A stretch of DNA of 64,000 nt from Egibacteraceae bacterium (GCA_030446775.1 JAUJMQ010000001.1:1-64000); one strand, 5' to 3'. Positions 1 through 8,771 are shown, counted from the stretch's first letter. Notes: generated from the sequence alone by a model not told the origin. Program-made: numbers and translations.

Positions 1-1273
1 TTGCCTGCGGGGCCGGTGGGATGGCGGTCGCGGTCGAGCAGCGCCGCGACACGGCCCGAGAGGTCCGCCGCCGTGGGGCACGGCGCAGGTGGTTCCAGAT
101 CCGGGGCGGTGTCGGGCACGTCGTCGGGCGTGGGACAGGCGGCCAGCGCCCCGCGCAGCGCCATGTCAAGAGGGCGCCCGGGATGGGTGGCGGCGACCGA
201 CTGGCCCAACGCACCAGCGCGGCGCAGACGGCCGGCGCGCTGCGGCGACCCACCCCGGGAAGCGGGCGGGTCAGCCGGCCGACCGCGTCAGCCAGGTCGC
301 GGTCGTCCAGGGCGGCGGAGACGGCGGACGCCCAGGCGACCGAGGACACCTCACGCTCCCGCTGCTGCAGGTGCTGCTCCAAGGCGGTGGCGGCGTCGCA
401 CTCACGCGCTCGCGCCTTGGAGCGCACCCCCCGCGCCTCGGCGACCTCGTCGGATAGATCCCAACGGCCAGAGATGGCACGGACGAGCCAGCCGGCCGGG
501 TTGTGCAGCCGCTTGGCGGCGACCGCCTCCAGGGCGTCACGGACCAACCCGGCCGGGTGCTCCCCGACCAGCCCGGCGGCCACCGACGGCGCCACGCCGA
601 CGGCCGTCAGCCCGGTGACCAGCTGCGGCCCGTCGGCCTCGTCGCGCCCGCCGGCGCGCAGCTGTTGTGTCTGTGGAGCAACAGCTTCTTGTTCTTCTGT
701 TTGCTGTACCAGATCACCGTGTCCGGTGAACTGGTACACGGACCGTGTACCAGAAACTGGTACACGGCCATCCACCGGCGGGTGCCCGTCGTCTGGCGTG
801 ACTCCTCCACCGCCTGTCGGCCGGAGTCGTGGGCCCGGCGCGGTGGTGAACCGCTCGATGCACGCGGACGGGTCGATGACGTAGCGGACCTGCTCGTAAC
901 GACCAGAGTCTGCCTCGCGCGACTCCTCGTGGAACACGAAGCCGTAGTCCCGCAGCGCTGCGAGATGCTTCTGGACCGTGGTCTTGCTCAAGCCGAGGTG
1001 CGCCGCCACTTGGCGGACGTTGGTCTCGGCCACCAGCCGGCCGCGGTCATCCAGCCGCGCATCCAGCGCGATGTCCTCCAAGACCCCCCAGGCGAGCAGC
1101 CCGACGGCTCGCTTCACCGCGCGGCTGCTCGGGAAGACCTTCGCGAACGGCTCCGCACGGCCGACGATCCGCCCGTCGGACAGGACGCGGCCGACCTCCT
1201 GGCCGAACGCCATAACGTCCCGGGCCTGCGTGGGCTCATCCCCGCGCGAGGGCCGCGTCGCATCGGCCGACAT
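1..1273 (-). CDS. Winged-helix DNA-binding protein of a putative integrated element (C-terminus off-window)
   Basis: An uninterrupted minus-strand frame runs from the ATG at 1273 to the window edge, at least 424 residues. Around residues 85-125 there is a clear helix-turn-helix (VRQVAAHLGLSKTTVQKHL) followed by a wing-like segment ending RYEQVRYVID. A lower-GC linker follows, then a long Ala/Arg-rich helical region. The layout resembles DNA-binding or replication-type proteins of actinobacterial plasmids and integrative elements; this is inference, and no catalytic motif is visible. The linker DNA (705-767) holds an inverted-repeat cluster that could be a binding site for the protein itself. 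It lies next to the 3' end of a tRNA-Thr gene, a common integration site. The gene reads as coding because the frame stays open and the HTH is convincing; exact function unknown. Confidence 0.6.
   Translation of the reverse strand, partial: MSADATRPSRGDEPTQARDVMAFGQEVGRVLSDGRIVGRAEPFAKVFPSSRAVKRAVGLLAWGVLEDIALDARLDDRGRLVAETNVRQVAAHLGLSKTTVQKHLAALRDYGFVFHEESREADSGRYEQVRYVIDPSACIERFTTAPGPRLRPTGGGGVTPDDGHPPVDGRVPVSGTRSVYQFTGHGDLVQQTEEQEAVAPQTQQLRAGGRDEADGPQLVTGLTAVGVAPSVAAGLVGEHPAGLVRDALEAVAAKRLHNPAGWLVRAISGRWDLSDEVAEARGVRSKARARECDAATALEQHLQQREREVSSVAWASAVSAALDDRDLADAVGRLTRPLPGVGRRSAPAVCAALVRWASRSPPPIPGALLTWRCAGRWPPVPRPTTCPTPPRIWNHLRRAPRRRTSRAVSRRCSTATAIPPAPQA
705..767. repeat. Inverted-repeat cluster (three copies of an 11-mer in alternating orientation)
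   Basis: CTGGTACACGG occurs at 731-741 and 757-767, and its exact reverse complement CCGTGTACCAG at 743-753, giving two overlapping perfect palindromes with 1-nt and 3-nt centres. A partial copy TGTACCAG is at 705-712, and TCACCG/CGGTGA form another palindrome at 714-729. The cluster lies inside the reading frame of the HTH protein, between its DNA-binding domain and C-terminal region. Candidate iteron, partition site or operator. Confidence 0.75.
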
Positions 1274-1391
1274 CAGGACGCACCGCTCGCGATCGCGGCC
1301 TTACCCCCTAGTCGAGCCGAGGCTCGGGTCCGGCGGCCGAGGAGGCCTGCCAACCGGAGGGGCCTCGTAAGGGCCACCTTTGCCGCGAGTC

Positions 1392-1413
1392 GTGCGAACA
1401 GCGTGCGAACAGC
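1392..1413. repeat. Tandem direct repeat GTGCGAACAGC x2
   Basis: Two perfect adjacent 11-bp copies, 1392-1402 and 1403-1413, lie between the HTH gene and the tRNA-Thr 3' end. They could be recombinase arm sites of an integrated element; that role is only suggested by position. The rest of 1274-1480 shows no gene, only a short AGGGC-TTTT-GCCCT hairpin close to the tRNA. Confidence 0.5.
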
Positions 1414-1480
1414 CGCGCGGTTGTCGGAGGGGGCAGCTGAGAAGGGCCGCCCAATAGGGCAAAAGCCCTGGTCAGATGGG

Positions 1481-1556
1481 TGGAGCCGGGGAGGGGAATC
1501 GAACCCCTGACCTGCTCATTACGAGTGAGCCGCTCTGCCGACTGAGCTACCCCGGC
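1481..1556 (-). tRNA. tRNA-Thr (anticodon CGT)
   Basis: The minus strand folds as a full cloverleaf. The acceptor stem pairs GCCGGGG with CCCCGGC, the D-arm begins TAGCTCAGTCGG, the anticodon stem GCTCA/TGAGC encloses loop CTCGTAA with anticodon CGT (reads ACG, Thr), and the T-arm carries GGTTCGATTCC. The 3' CCA is encoded (1481-1483). The 3' end faces the apparently foreign segment at 1-1480, as expected for integrases that target tRNA 3' ends. Confidence 0.95.
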
Positions 1557-1791
1557 GAGGGCCGACCCGCGCAGGGACCGCCTCTCGTGCGGACAGGCTA
1601 GACGACGGGCACGGGGCCGTCATCCCGGGTCGCCGACCCGTCCCCCGGTGACCGCACACGCCGCCGCGACGCACAGGTCACTCAGGGTGATCTCGACCTC
1701 ATCACTCAAGGATCGGCTGCCCCCCGTCGACTGTCGAGGCAACCCTGGTCCGCGCGCCACGTGGCAGCGGACCGCGACACGGGAGCCCCCC

Positions 1792-3330
1792 ATGCGAGTC
1801 CGCATCGCCGCGCTGTTCGTCCTGCTGGCGCTCGTCGTCCCCGCCGGCTGGAGCGCTCCGCCGGCCCGCGGGCGGTCGCCGGTGGCCACCGCCGCAGCCG
1901 CCGCCGCCCCGATCCTGCCCGACCCGCCCGCGGGCATCTACCAGGTCTGGGCGCGCCTCCACGCGGACGCGGCGCAGCCCTACATCAAGGCCGGCCAGAT
2001 CGTGGTGCACTGGCGCGACGTCGAGCCGGCGCGCGGGCGCTACGACTGGACCAAGCTCGACGCGCTCCTCGCGCAGTACCGGTCGATGGGCAAGCGCGCC
2101 ACCGTGCAGGTCGACGCCAACACCAAGCCCGCGTGGCTGTGGGACCACGTCGCGCGCTGCGGCACGGCCAACGGCTATGAGGTGCCCCAGTACTGGGACC
2201 CCCTGTACTTCGACATCCAGCAGCAGCTGGTGAACGCCTTCACCGCCCACCTGAAGGGCTCGCCGGACGTCGCCACGGTCGCGCTGGTGCGGGCCAGCCC
2301 CAACGCCCTCGGCACCGAGCTGACCGAGGTGCCCAAGGGCTACACCTGCACCCCCGCGACCAGCGGCCGAATCTCCGGCGTCGCCTGGACGGCCCAGATC
2401 GGCCGCGAGTACTACCTGAAGATCATGGGGGCCTACCGCACCGCCTCCTCCCCCGAGCTGCCCTTCGCGTTGCGGGTGCAGCTGTTCAACAACACCCTGC
2501 CGCCTCCGCCGCTGGACTGGCTCGGCGTCGACGACGCGTGGGTGTTCGGCACGGCGTCCGACATCGACGCCAACCCCACACGCGACGCCTACGACGTGTT
2601 CGCCAAGACCTGGGCCGGTGCCGGCAAGACCCAGGCGTACTGGGAGCCGCACCACACGAAGAACAAGAACCACCTCGTGTCGTGGAACTACTGGCGCCTG
2701 CTGCTGGAGCTGCACAAGGGCGTGTCCTACGTCGCGGTCTACGGCCAGGAGCTGCGCAACGGCACCCTGCCCGAGTACCGGGCGGCGTTCGACTTCGTCA
2801 ACCGCTACGCGGGCAGCCACACCACGCCCGACCGCAGTCCCGGGGCGTGGGTGGCGCTCAAGCTCGGCCCCGGCCGCATGGCAGGCAACTTCAGCCGCTT
2901 CATGACCCAGCTCAACCCCGAGACGACGAGCACGCCGCTGGACAGCAACAACGGCGGCATGATCGTCGGCCCGACGACGCAGCGCTTCGGGCGCCACGCC
3001 CGCCGGATCGACGGCGGCACGTCCAAGAACCGGATGTACTTCCAGCTCGACCCCGCGTTCCGCGCGAGCATCGCCACGTCGGCCACCAAGGTGCGGGTCG
3101 TCTACCTCGACCGCGGCACCGGGCAGCTCCGCCTCAGCTGGGGCACGACCGCCGGCACCTCCCGGACGGTGACGAAGACGAACACCGGCGCCTGGAAGGA
3201 GCTCCTCGTCGACGTCCCGGGCTCGGCCCTGCGTGGTCTGCTCTCGCTGGGAAGCGACCTGACGGTGACGGCCCTGGGCACCGACAGCTCCATCGTCCAC
3301 ATGGTGGAGGTGCAGGTGCCCGGCCGCTGA
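1792..3330 (+). CDS. Secreted glycoside-hydrolase-like protein with C-terminal beta-sandwich
   Basis: 512 residues from ATG 1792, chosen because it opens directly into a signal peptide (MRVRIAALFVLLALVVPAG). Residues about 45-390 look like a beta-galactosidase (GH42-like) TIM barrel: the family hallmark that a path is traced as VVHWRDVEPARGRYDW, then aligned Trp/Asn/Glu-rich strands (TKPAWLWDHV, AYWEPHH). The last ~130 residues resemble a carbohydrate-binding or jelly-roll domain (SNNGGMIVGP near its start). It probably acts outside the cell on a glycan, substrate unknown. It stands alone, with a 24-nt gap to the convergent acetyltransferase. Family assignment is by fold-like motifs only, and the catalytic acids are not pinned down. 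Confidence 0.7.
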   Translation: MRVRIAALFVLLALVVPAGWSAPPARGRSPVATAAAAAAPILPDPPAGIYQVWARLHADAAQPYIKAGQIVVHWRDVEPARGRYDWTKLDALLAQYRSMGKRATVQVDANTKPAWLWDHVARCGTANGYEVPQYWDPLYFDIQQQLVNAFTAHLKGSPDVATVALVRASPNALGTELTEVPKGYTCTPATSGRISGVAWTAQIGREYYLKIMGAYRTASSPELPFALRVQLFNNTLPPPPLDWLGVDDAWVFGTASDIDANPTRDAYDVFAKTWAGAGKTQAYWEPHHTKNKNHLVSWNYWRLLLELHKGVSYVAVYGQELRNGTLPEYRAAFDFVNRYAGSHTTPDRSPGAWVALKLGPGRMAGNFSRFMTQLNPETTSTPLDSNNGGMIVGPTTQRFGRHARRIDGGTSKNRMYFQLDPAFRASIATSATKVRVVYLDRGTGQLRLSWGTTAGTSRTVTKTNTGAWKELLVDVPGSALRGLLSLGSDLTVTALGTDSSIVHMVEVQVPGR

Positions 3331-3354
3331 CACGGACGGGGGTCGCGTCGACGG

Positions 3355-4194
3355 TCAGGGACGCGAGCGCCGCCAGGCGGTGAACCGCAGCAGCGGCACG
3401 TACCCCATGCGCTCGTAGACCGGCCGGCCGTCGTCGCTGGCGAGCAGCACGGCCGGCAACGCCGGGTCGGCCAGCGTGGCCCGCCAGGTCATCGCCGTGC
3501 CGACACCGCGCCCGCGGGCCTCGGGCAGCGTCGCGACGAGGGTGACGTCGACCACGCCGGCGTCGACGAACGCCATCGCGGCGCCGACCGCCCGCCCGTC
3601 GAGCCGGCCGAGCCACAGCCGCAGGCGCGGGTCGGACAGCGCCGAAGGGTGCAGGAGCGAGAAAGCCGGCGCGCCGGCGAGCTCGGGCAGCGGGTAGCCG
3701 TCGACGCAGACGCGCTCGAACTCGCGCAGGGCCCCGGCTTCGGTGACGCCCTCCACGGCGAGCCGTGCGGGCTCGGGCGGCGGCGCCGGCGGGCCCGGCG
3801 GCCGCATCATCAGCGGCGGGTGGCCCTCGAGCACCCACCCGAAGGCCGACAGGTCCGGCGTCGGCCAGGCGCTGAACAGCCACACCTCGCCGGTGCCGGC
3901 GGCGTAGACCTCGTCGAGGGCGGTGGCGACCTCGACCGTGTCCTCGACCGCCAGGGGCCGCTGCAGCAGCACGGCGTTGAAGAACCCCGCCGGCCCCCCG
4001 CGATCGGTGGCCACGAGGTCGTCGCGGCGCAGCACCCGCCCGGCCGCCGCCTCGACGGGGGCGGCCGCGGACTCGGTCCAGTTGTGCAGGAACCGGCGCA
4101 GCAGGGTGTCACCGACGGGCGCGGAGGGCTCCCAGCCGGCCAGCAGCGCCGGGTCGCTGGCCACCGACCGGATCGAGCCGGGCCGGGGCGTCAT
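3355..4194 (-). CDS. GNAT-family N-acetyltransferase
   Basis: 279 residues; start is ATG 4194 (MTPRPGSIRSV), since the frame further upstream is only a shadow of the dehydrogenase gene. The C-terminal half is a GNAT fold with the acetyl-CoA loop VATLPEARGRGVGTAM (the R/Q-x-x-G-x-G/A signature) and the following helix, ending in the strand VYERMGYVPLLRFTAW. The N-terminal half is divergent and may supply substrate specificity, which is not predictable. The end faces the glycosidase-like gene tail to tail. Confidence 0.8.
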   Translation of the reverse strand: MTPRPGSIRSVASDPALLAGWEPSAPVGDTLLRRFLHNWTESAAAPVEAAAGRVLRRDDLVATDRGGPAGFFNAVLLQRPLAVEDTVEVATALDEVYAAGTGEVWLFSAWPTPDLSAFGWVLEGHPPLMMRPPGPPAPPPEPARLAVEGVTEAGALREFERVCVDGYPLPELAGAPAFSLLHPSALSDPRLRLWLGRLDGRAVGAAMAFVDAGVVDVTLVATLPEARGRGVGTAMTWRATLADPALPAVLLASDDGRPVYERMGYVPLLRFTAWRRSRP

Positions 4195-4277
4195 CGTGGC
4201 GGCCGCACCACGGCCGGCGACGCCAGTACGTCGGGGTCGCCTGAGCGGTCCATCTCGGGCACCGGCAACGGCACCGG

Positions 4278-5153
4278 CTACGGCACCGGCGAGCCGCCGG
4301 TGACCGGCAGGACGGCGCTGGCGACGTAGCGCGACTCGTCCGACGCCAGGAACACGTAGGCGGGGGCGAGCTCGGCGGGCTGCGCCGGACGCTGCGCCGG
4401 GCTGTCCTGGCCGAACTCCGACACCGTGTCGGCGGGCATCGAGATCGGGATCAGGGGGGTCCACACCGGGCCGGGCGCCACCGAGTTGACGCGGATGCCC
4501 TTGGGCATGAGCTCCTGGCCGAGCCCCTTGGTGAAGTTCACGATCGCCGCCTTCGTCGCGGCGTAGTGCAGCAGCGTGGGAGACGGCTCGAACGCCTGCA
4601 CCGACGACGTGTTGATGATCGCCGAGCCCGGCTTCAGATGCGGCACCGCGGCCTTGCACAGGTGGAACATCGCGATGATGTTCGTGCGGAAGACCCGCTC
4701 GACCTCGTCGCCGGGGATCTCGGTGATGCTGTCATGGGTCTGCTGGTAGGCGGCGTTGTTGACCACGACGTCGAGGCGCCCGAACTCGTCGAGGCAGCGC
4801 TGGACGAGCTGGCGGCAGTGGCTCTCGTCGCCGATGTCACCGGCGACGGTGACGCACCTGCGGCCGGACTCGGAGACCGCCCGGGCGGTCTCGGCGGCGT
4901 CAGAGTCCTCGTCGAGGTAGGAGACGAGCACGTCGGCGCCCTCGCGGGCGAACGCGATCGCCACCGCGCGGCCGATGCCGCTGTCCCCGCCGGTGATGAT
5001 CGCGGCCTTGCCGTCGAGCTTGCCGGTGCCGACGTAGGACTGCTCGCCGTAGTCGGGCTGGGGGTCCATCTCGGACTCCCGCCCGACCGGCTCTTGCGTC
5101 TGTTCGGCGAACGGCGGTTGTGGGCCCTGCTCCAGCGGGTTCTGGTCGGACAT
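4278..5153 (-). CDS. NAD(P)-dependent short-chain dehydrogenase (YghA/general-stress type)
   Basis: 291 residues from ATG 5153, preceded by a purine-rich GGAAGGA. A hydrophilic N-terminal extension of about 45 residues (SDQNPLEQGPQPP...) is typical of the YghA/YhdF stress-dehydrogenase subgroup. The Rossmann fold is complete: TGGDSGIGRA cofactor loop, NNAA, catalytic Ser in NTSSVQ, and the YAATK Tyr-Lys pair. Oxidoreductase for small alcohols or carbonyls; substrate unknown. Such genes are often under general stress control, but no promoter was identified in the 207 nt upstream shared with the divergent small membrane protein. Confidence 0.9.
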   Translation of the reverse strand: MSDQNPLEQGPQPPFAEQTQEPVGRESEMDPQPDYGEQSYVGTGKLDGKAAIITGGDSGIGRAVAIAFAREGADVLVSYLDEDSDAAETARAVSESGRRCVTVAGDIGDESHCRQLVQRCLDEFGRLDVVVNNAAYQQTHDSITEIPGDEVERVFRTNIIAMFHLCKAAVPHLKPGSAIINTSSVQAFEPSPTLLHYAATKAAIVNFTKGLGQELMPKGIRVNSVAPGPVWTPLIPISMPADTVSEFGQDSPAQRPAQPAELAPAYVFLASDESRYVASAVLPVTGGSPVP

Positions 5154-5360
5154 GATCTGCGGATCCTTCCTCAAGGTGGGCGTGCGGTGAGAGCGTGTCG
5201 CACGGTGCGCTGCCGTGGGCTGCGCGTGCACGGTCGGGACTACCCGGTGCGGGGCATCGCTACGTCTGGACGTCGGCCGCGCGGTCGGAGGAGGGCTGCC
5301 CGGGTGCTACGTCGGGCGTCGCGTGGGTATTGACCGGTTGCCGACGGACAGGAGCGCCGC

Positions 5361-5540
5361 ATGGAAGACAAGCAGCCCGAGAAGCGCGTCGATCACGCTG
5401 AGGTGCACCGGCGCGAGCAGACCTCGACGGACCCGGTCGGCCCGGGCAGCAGCACCGGCAAGCCGATCCTCATCGCGGGGTACGTCGTGGCCGGGCTGGC
5501 GATCCTGTGGGCGATCTTCTTCAGCGGCTTCGTCCTGTAG
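5361..5540 (+). CDS. Small single-span membrane protein
   Basis: 59 residues with a textbook ribosome-binding site (AGGAG, 6-nt spacer) before ATG 5361. The first ~35 residues are charged (MEDKQPEKRVDHAEVHRR), then one transmembrane helix (PILIAGYVVAGLAILWAIFF) reaches almost to the C-terminus. No family recognised. The strong Shine-Dalgarno and clean hydrophilic/hydrophobic layout make it a real gene. It lies divergent from the dehydrogenase and 99 nt before prfC. Confidence 0.75.
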   Translation: MEDKQPEKRVDHAEVHRREQTSTDPVGPGSSTGKPILIAGYVVAGLAILWAIFFSGFVL

Positions 5541-5627
5541 CACCCGTGGGGCCGGGCGGGCGAGAACCCGCCCGCCCCGCTCGGCCGGTGCACCACGCTT
5601 CGCCGCGGCGCCCGGCCGGCGCCGCAC

Positions 5628-5633
5628 TACCGT
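5628..5633 (+). promoter_or_regulatory. -10 box of leaderless prfC promoter
   Basis: TACCGT ends 6 nt before the prfC ATG, so transcription should start at or next to the start codon; there is no Shine-Dalgarno. Confidence 0.55.
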
Positions 5634-5639
5634 GGGCGC

Positions 5640-7259
5640 ATGCCTGCCGCAGACCGCGCGTTGCTCGACGACGTCGCCACGCGTCGCACGTTCGCCATCA
5701 TCAGCCACCCCGACGCCGGCAAGACGACGCTGACGGAGAAGTTCCTGCTGTACTCGGGCGCGGTGCAGGAGGCGGGGGCGGTGAAGTCCCGCCGGCAGAG
5801 CCGGGCGGCGACGTCGGACTGGATGGAGCTGGAGCGCCAGCGCGGGATCTCCATCAGCTCCACGGTGCTGCACTTCACCTGGCGAGGGTGGAACTTCAAC
5901 CTGCTCGACACGCCCGGCCACGCCGACTTCTCCGAGGACACCTACCGGACGCTGTGCGCGGCCGACGCGGCCATCATGGTGCTGGACATGGCCAAGGGCC
6001 TGGAGCCCCAGACCCTCAAGCTGTTCCGCGTCTGCGCCGACCGCGGCCTGCCGATCGTGACCTTCGTCAACAAGTGCGACCGTCCGGGCCTGGAGCCACT
6101 CGGGCTCCTTGACGAGATCAGCGACCGGATCGGCCTGCAGCCGGTTGCGCTGTCGTGGCCTGTCGCCGACGGCCCGTCGTTCGCGGGGATCGTGGACCGT
6201 CGCGCCGGTGAGCTCGTGCGCTTCGACCGGACGTCCCACGGCGCCCGGATGGGCGACGAGGAGCGGGTCGGGCTGGACAAGGCGCGCGCCGCCGGCGGCG
6301 ACGAGTACGGCTGCCCGCCCGACCGCTGGGACGCCGCGATGGAGGAGCTCGAGCTCCTCGACGCCGAGGACGCCGCGCTTGACCGTGACGCCTTCCTCGC
6401 CGGCAAGCAGACGCCCGTGTACTTCGGCTCGGCGCTCGCGAACTTCGGCGTGCGGCTGCTGCTGGAGGGCTTCGCCGAGCTCGCGCCGGCCCCCGGCCCG
6501 CAGGTCACCGCCGAGCCGGGCGAGCCGCGCCCCGTCGACGCGCCGTTCAGCGCCCGGGTGTTCAAGATCCAGGCGAACATGGACCCGCGCCACCGTGACC
6601 GGGTGGCGTTCCTGCGGGTGTGCAGCGGCCGGTTCGAGCGCGGCATGACCGCCGTCCACGCGCGCACCGGCCGCCCGTTCGCGCTGAAGTACGCCCACCA
6701 GCTGTTCGCCCGCGACCGTGAGACCGTCGACGCGGCGGTCCCCGGCGACATCGTCGGGGTCGTCAACGCGACGGGCCTGCTCGTGGGCGACACGCTCCAC
6801 GTCGGCCCCCGCCTGGTGTTCCCGCCGATCCCGACGTTCGCCCCCGAGCAGTTCGCCACGGTCCGCAACCGCGACACCTCGCGCTACAAGCAGTTCCGCA
6901 GCGGCCTTGAGCGCCTGGACGAGGAGGGCGTGGTCCACGTCCTGCGGCGCCCCGACCACGGCGACACCGAGCCGATCTTCGCCGGTGTCGGCCGGCTGCA
7001 GTTCGAGGTCGCCGCGTATCGGATGTCCACCGAGTTCGGCGCGGAGATCACGCTGGGCCCGGCGCCATGGCGCTTCGCGCGCTCGGTCGACGCCGCGGAC
7101 GCAGCCGCCCTGCGCGGCCAGCGCGGGACGTTGCTGTGCCAGGACGCGGCGGGGGGCTGGCTGGTGCTGTTCGCCTCCGACTACGCCCTGCAGTGGGCCC
7201 GGGAGGACCACCCGGGCGTGACCTTCACCCCGCTCGGCCACACCGCCGAGGCAGCCTGA
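5640..7259 (+). CDS. prfC: Peptide chain release factor 3
   Basis: 539 residues, the usual RF3 length. RF3 is a translational GTPase that recycles RF1/RF2 from the ribosome after termination. The GTPase motifs are intact: G1 ISHPDAGKTTLTEK, G2 region QRGISISST, G3 DTPGHADF, G4 NKCD. The RF3-specific domain II/III follows, including VFKIQANMDPRHRDRVAF and GVGRLQFEV. ATG 5640 is 6 nt behind a -10 box, indicating a leaderless message. The gene is followed at 28 nt by the end of the convergent ECF transporter operon. Confidence 0.95.
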   Translation: MPAADRALLDDVATRRTFAIISHPDAGKTTLTEKFLLYSGAVQEAGAVKSRRQSRAATSDWMELERQRGISISSTVLHFTWRGWNFNLLDTPGHADFSEDTYRTLCAADAAIMVLDMAKGLEPQTLKLFRVCADRGLPIVTFVNKCDRPGLEPLGLLDEISDRIGLQPVALSWPVADGPSFAGIVDRRAGELVRFDRTSHGARMGDEERVGLDKARAAGGDEYGCPPDRWDAAMEELELLDAEDAALDRDAFLAGKQTPVYFGSALANFGVRLLLEGFAELAPAPGPQVTAEPGEPRPVDAPFSARVFKIQANMDPRHRDRVAFLRVCSGRFERGMTAVHARTGRPFALKYAHQLFARDRETVDAAVPGDIVGVVNATGLLVGDTLHVGPRLVFPPIPTFAPEQFATVRNRDTSRYKQFRSGLERLDEEGVVHVLRRPDHGDTEPIFAGVGRLQFEVAAYRMSTEFGAEITLGPAPWRFARSVDAADAAALRGQRGTLLCQDAAGGWLVLFASDYALQWAREDHPGVTFTPLGHTAEAA

Positions 7260-7287
7260 CCACGACGCCCGCTCGCCGGCGCGGCGG

Positions 7288-8037
7288 TCAGCGCCTGGCG
7301 GCGAGCGCCTCCAGTGAGAACCCGGCCGGCAGCTCCAGGGCGTGGGCGGCGAGCAGCGCCTCGTCGGCGAGGACGTCGAGGATCGGCCCGTCGGCGACGA
7401 CGCGGCCGCCGTCGATGACCACCGCCCGGTCGCACAGGCCGCAGGCGTAGGGCAGGTCGTGGGTCACCATGAGCAGGGTCTGGTCGAGCTTGGCGAGGAT
7501 CTCGCCGAACTCCCGGCGCGAGCGGGGGTCGAGGTTGCTCGACGGCTCATCCAAGACGAGGACGTCGGGGTCCATCGACAGCACCGCGGCCGCCGCGACG
7601 CGCTTGCGCTGGCCGAACGACAGGTGGTGGGGCGGCCGGTCGGCGTACGCCCGCATCCCCACCATCTCCAGCGCGGCCGTCACGCGCCGCTCGATCTCGG
7701 CGCGGTCCAGCCCGAGGTTCGCCGGCCCGAAACCGACGTCCTGGGCGACCGACGGCATGAACAGCATGTCGTCGGGGTCCTGGAACACCACCCCGACGCG
7801 GCGGCGGACCTCCGCGAGCGTCCGCCCGTCCACCGCCACCCCGCCGACCTCGACCGCCCCCGACTGTGGCCGCAGGATGCCGTTGAGGTGCAGGCACAGC
7901 GTCGACTTGCCGGCACCGTTGGGACCCAGCACGGCGACCCGCTCGCCCGCCGCCACCTCCAGCGACAGCCCGTCGAGGGCGACGTGGCCGTCGGGGTAGG
8001 CGAAACGGACGTCGCGCAGCGACACCGCCGAGGTCAC
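7288..8037 (-). CDS. cbiO: ECF transporter ATPase, cobalt/nickel type (CbiO/NikO)
   Basis: 249 residues from GTG 8037, which overlaps the stop of the upstream permease (GTGA), so translation is coupled. ABC ATPase with Walker A GPNGAGKST, Q-loop VVFQDPDDMLF, signature LSFGQRKR, Walker B VLVLDEPSSNLD and switch His in MVTHDL. Energises uptake of a transition metal with the CbiQ permease and CbiM substrate-capture protein. Last gene of a three-gene operon controlled by the Nur-like box at 9819. Confidence 0.93.
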   Translation of the reverse strand: MTSAVSLRDVRFAYPDGHVALDGLSLEVAAGERVAVLGPNGAGKSTLCLHLNGILRPQSGAVEVGGVAVDGRTLAEVRRRVGVVFQDPDDMLFMPSVAQDVGFGPANLGLDRAEIERRVTAALEMVGMRAYADRPPHHLSFGQRKRVAAAAVLSMDPDVLVLDEPSSNLDPRSRREFGEILAKLDQTLLMVTHDLPYACGLCDRAVVIDGGRVVADGPILDVLADEALLAAHALELPAGFSLEALAARR

Positions 8038-8771
8038 AGCAGCACCCGTGCGCCCATGACCGCCGCCGCCAGCGACGCGGCGAACGCGACGTCCACGCGG
8101 CGCAGGACGAGCTCGTCGCCGAGCGTCGCGGGCATCGCGCCGGTGAAGCCGCGGCTGGTCATCGCCAGGTAGACGCGCTCGCCGCGCTCGAGCGCACGCA
8201 CGAACAGCGTCGCCATCATCGCCCCGACCGACGCCGCCTGCCACAGCCACCGCGAGTCGTCGCCGCGAGCTGTGCGGGCGGTGCGCATCCGGGCCGCCTC
8301 GTCGCCCAGGACGTGCAGGTAGCGCCACATGAACGACACGATGAGTACGAGGACGCGGGGGGCGCGCAGCGCCTCGAAGCCGCGCAGCAAGCGGGGGAAG
8401 GGCGTCGTCGAGCTCAGCACGACCATCGCGAGCACGCTGGTGGTGAGCTTGAGGGCGAGCGTCGCCCCGCGCGCGGCGCCGTCGTCGGCCAGGAACGGCA
8501 GCGCGAGCGCGGCGAGCAGGAACGGCACCTCCACGACCATGCGTCGCAGCGTGTAGCGCAGCGGCAGCCGCGCCGCGGCGGCGAGCACGACCGCCACCGC
8601 GAGGTAGGCGACCAGCGCCCCCCACGCGCCGACCGCGGTCGTCGCCGCGACCACCACGAGCCCGATCAGGCCCACGATCTTCACCCGCGGGTCGAGCCGG
8701 TGGACCGGCGAGGCTCCCGCGGCGACCGCCTCGACGCCGCCCGCCGCGCCCGCGCCGTGCCCGCCGCTCAC
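8034..8771 (-). CDS. cbiQ: ECF transporter transmembrane T component (CbiQ/NikQ)
   Basis: 245 residues from GTG 8771, again overlapping the upstream stop by GTGA. Several hydrophobic helices (VGLIGLVVVAATTAVGAW and others) and the family's conserved start SPVHRLDPRVK. The cytoplasmic coupling region near RTARTARGDD and AMTSRGF fits the CbiQ Ala-Arg coupling motifs that contact the ATPase. Couples ATP hydrolysis by CbiO to metal movement through CbiM. Confidence 0.9.
   Translation of the reverse strand: MSGGHGAGAAGGVEAVAAGASPVHRLDPRVKIVGLIGLVVVAATTAVGAWGALVAYLAVAVVLAAAARLPLRYTLRRMVVEVPFLLAALALPFLADDGAARGATLALKLTTSVLAMVVLSSTTPFPRLLRGFEALRAPRVLVLIVSFMWRYLHVLGDEAARMRTARTARGDDSRWLWQAASVGAMMATLFVRALERGERVYLAMTSRGFTGAMPATLGDELVLRRVDVAFAASLAAAVMGARVLL

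Noticed and set aside
503-1510. Plus-strand frame running into the tRNA-Thr (ending ...RGGESNP)
   Set aside because: The ESNP ending is the well-known artefact of reading across a tRNA; the minus strand has a continuous HTH-protein frame instead.
1702-3333. 543-residue minus-strand frame over the glycosidase-like gene
   Set aside because: Composition of a GC-rich shadow (Val/Gly/Arg/His), no motifs; the plus strand has a signal peptide and fold motifs.
5307-7241. 644-residue minus-strand frame over prfC
   Set aside because: Antisense shadow of a complete RF3 gene with all GTPase motifs.
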